A stretch of 32,684 bases of DNA from Pontibacterium sp964228735 (GTDB taxonomy: Bacteria; Pseudomonadota; Gammaproteobacteria; Pseudomonadales; Balneatricaceae). The stretch lies in the NCBI RefSeq assembly GCF_964228735.1, contig NZ_CAXRBQ010000043.1:1-32684 (forward strand). Reading direction: 5' to 3'. Under the pieces are notes generated by a model. The model was not told where the DNA came from. It worked only from the letters and a program-made list of their open reading frames with translations, and made no database searches. Of the stretch, positions 32,470-32,684 are shown in pieces; the stretch's first letter is position 1; the number at the start of each line of letters is the position of its first letter. Position numbers and translations under genes: made by a program.

Positions 32470-32684
32470 ATGTTGATCAGTAACCTTTCTATCCGCACTA
32501 AACTCCTCTTAACATCTGTTTTACCTGTAATCGGCTTGCTGGTGCTGGTTGCAATGGCTGTCACGCAGTTGAAGGCTGCGAACGACGGTATAAACCGTAT
32601 CTACAACCAACGTGTAGTACCTCTCGAGAACTTAAAGATTATTGCCGACGATTACGCCGTATTGGTGATCGATGCGGTAAACAA
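32470..32684 (+). CDS. methyl-accepting chemotaxis protein, 5' part only
   Basis: Seventy-one codons are present before the right edge. The start MLISNLSIRTKLLLTSVLPV is typical of chemoreceptors and is followed by a membrane helix (about 12-31). The next segment, with QLKAANDGINRIYNQRVVPLENLK and ADDYAVLVIDAVN, matches the beginning of the four-helix-bundle periplasmic sensor domain. The HAMP and signalling domains would lie beyond the window, so a sensor kinase or GGDEF protein with the same input domain cannot be excluded. It follows the FIST-kinase pair on the same strand after 252 bases. Confidence 0.8.
   Translation, partial: MLISNLSIRTKLLLTSVLPVIGLLVLVAMAVTQLKAANDGINRIYNQRVVPLENLKIIADDYAVLVIDAVN

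Overview
This window is chromosomal core sequence from a gammaproteobacterium. Protein resemblances and gene order point to an Oceanospirillales- or Pseudomonas-like marine lineage; this is inferred from remembered gene order, with no database search. The run purB-hflD-mnmA-nudJ, rluE/icd, cspD/clpS-clpA, infA-bpt-aat-trxB, ftsK-lolA-rarA-crcB-serS joins blocks that E. coli keeps apart but pseudomonads keep close together.

Layout. 1-431 (-): 5' part of an alpha/beta hydrolase gene. 519-4222 (-): nudJ-mnmA-hflD-purB, read leftward (tRNA thiolation, Nudix hydrolase, HflD, purine synthesis). 4339-4797 (+): a lone moaE. 4810-5439 (-) rluE diverges from 5592-6845 (+) icd. 7095-7304 (-) cspD diverges from 7548-10175 (+) clpS-clpA. 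10209-12973 (-): trxB, aat, bpt, infA. Together clpS, clpA, aat and bpt supply the adaptor, the unfoldase and both aminoacyl-transferases of the bacterial N-degron pathway. 12974-13532 has no gene and holds a 266-bp MITE-like element. 13533-19944 (+): ftsK-lolA-rarA-crcB-serS, with 1-base overlaps at the first two junctions.

The right part is more lineage-specific. 20039-22903 (-) is a secreted M16 (insulysin/pitrilysin-like) peptidase. 23174-24397 (+) is a UbiF-like flavin hydroxylase. 24536-25072 (-) is a phasin, implying polyhydroxyalkanoate storage. Its near-consensus promoter is flanked by two related palindromic sites, laid out as an autoregulated PhaR-type control region would be. 25484-28396 (+) is a cytoplasmic PreP-type M16C peptidase. 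28485-29363 (+) is an EamA/DMT exporter. 29607-32217 (+) is a FIST-domain protein with a histidine kinase one base behind it, a pairing like the NosP nitric-oxide sensor modules. 32470 onward is the start of a methyl-accepting chemotaxis protein behind a structured leader of about 250 bases.

No rRNA, tRNA, CRISPR array, prophage or intact insertion sequence was seen. I did not find a clearly new multigene system. The best leads are the MITE between trxB and ftsK, the paired operators at the phasin promoter, the FIST-kinase pair with a CRP-like site, and the chemoreceptor leader.
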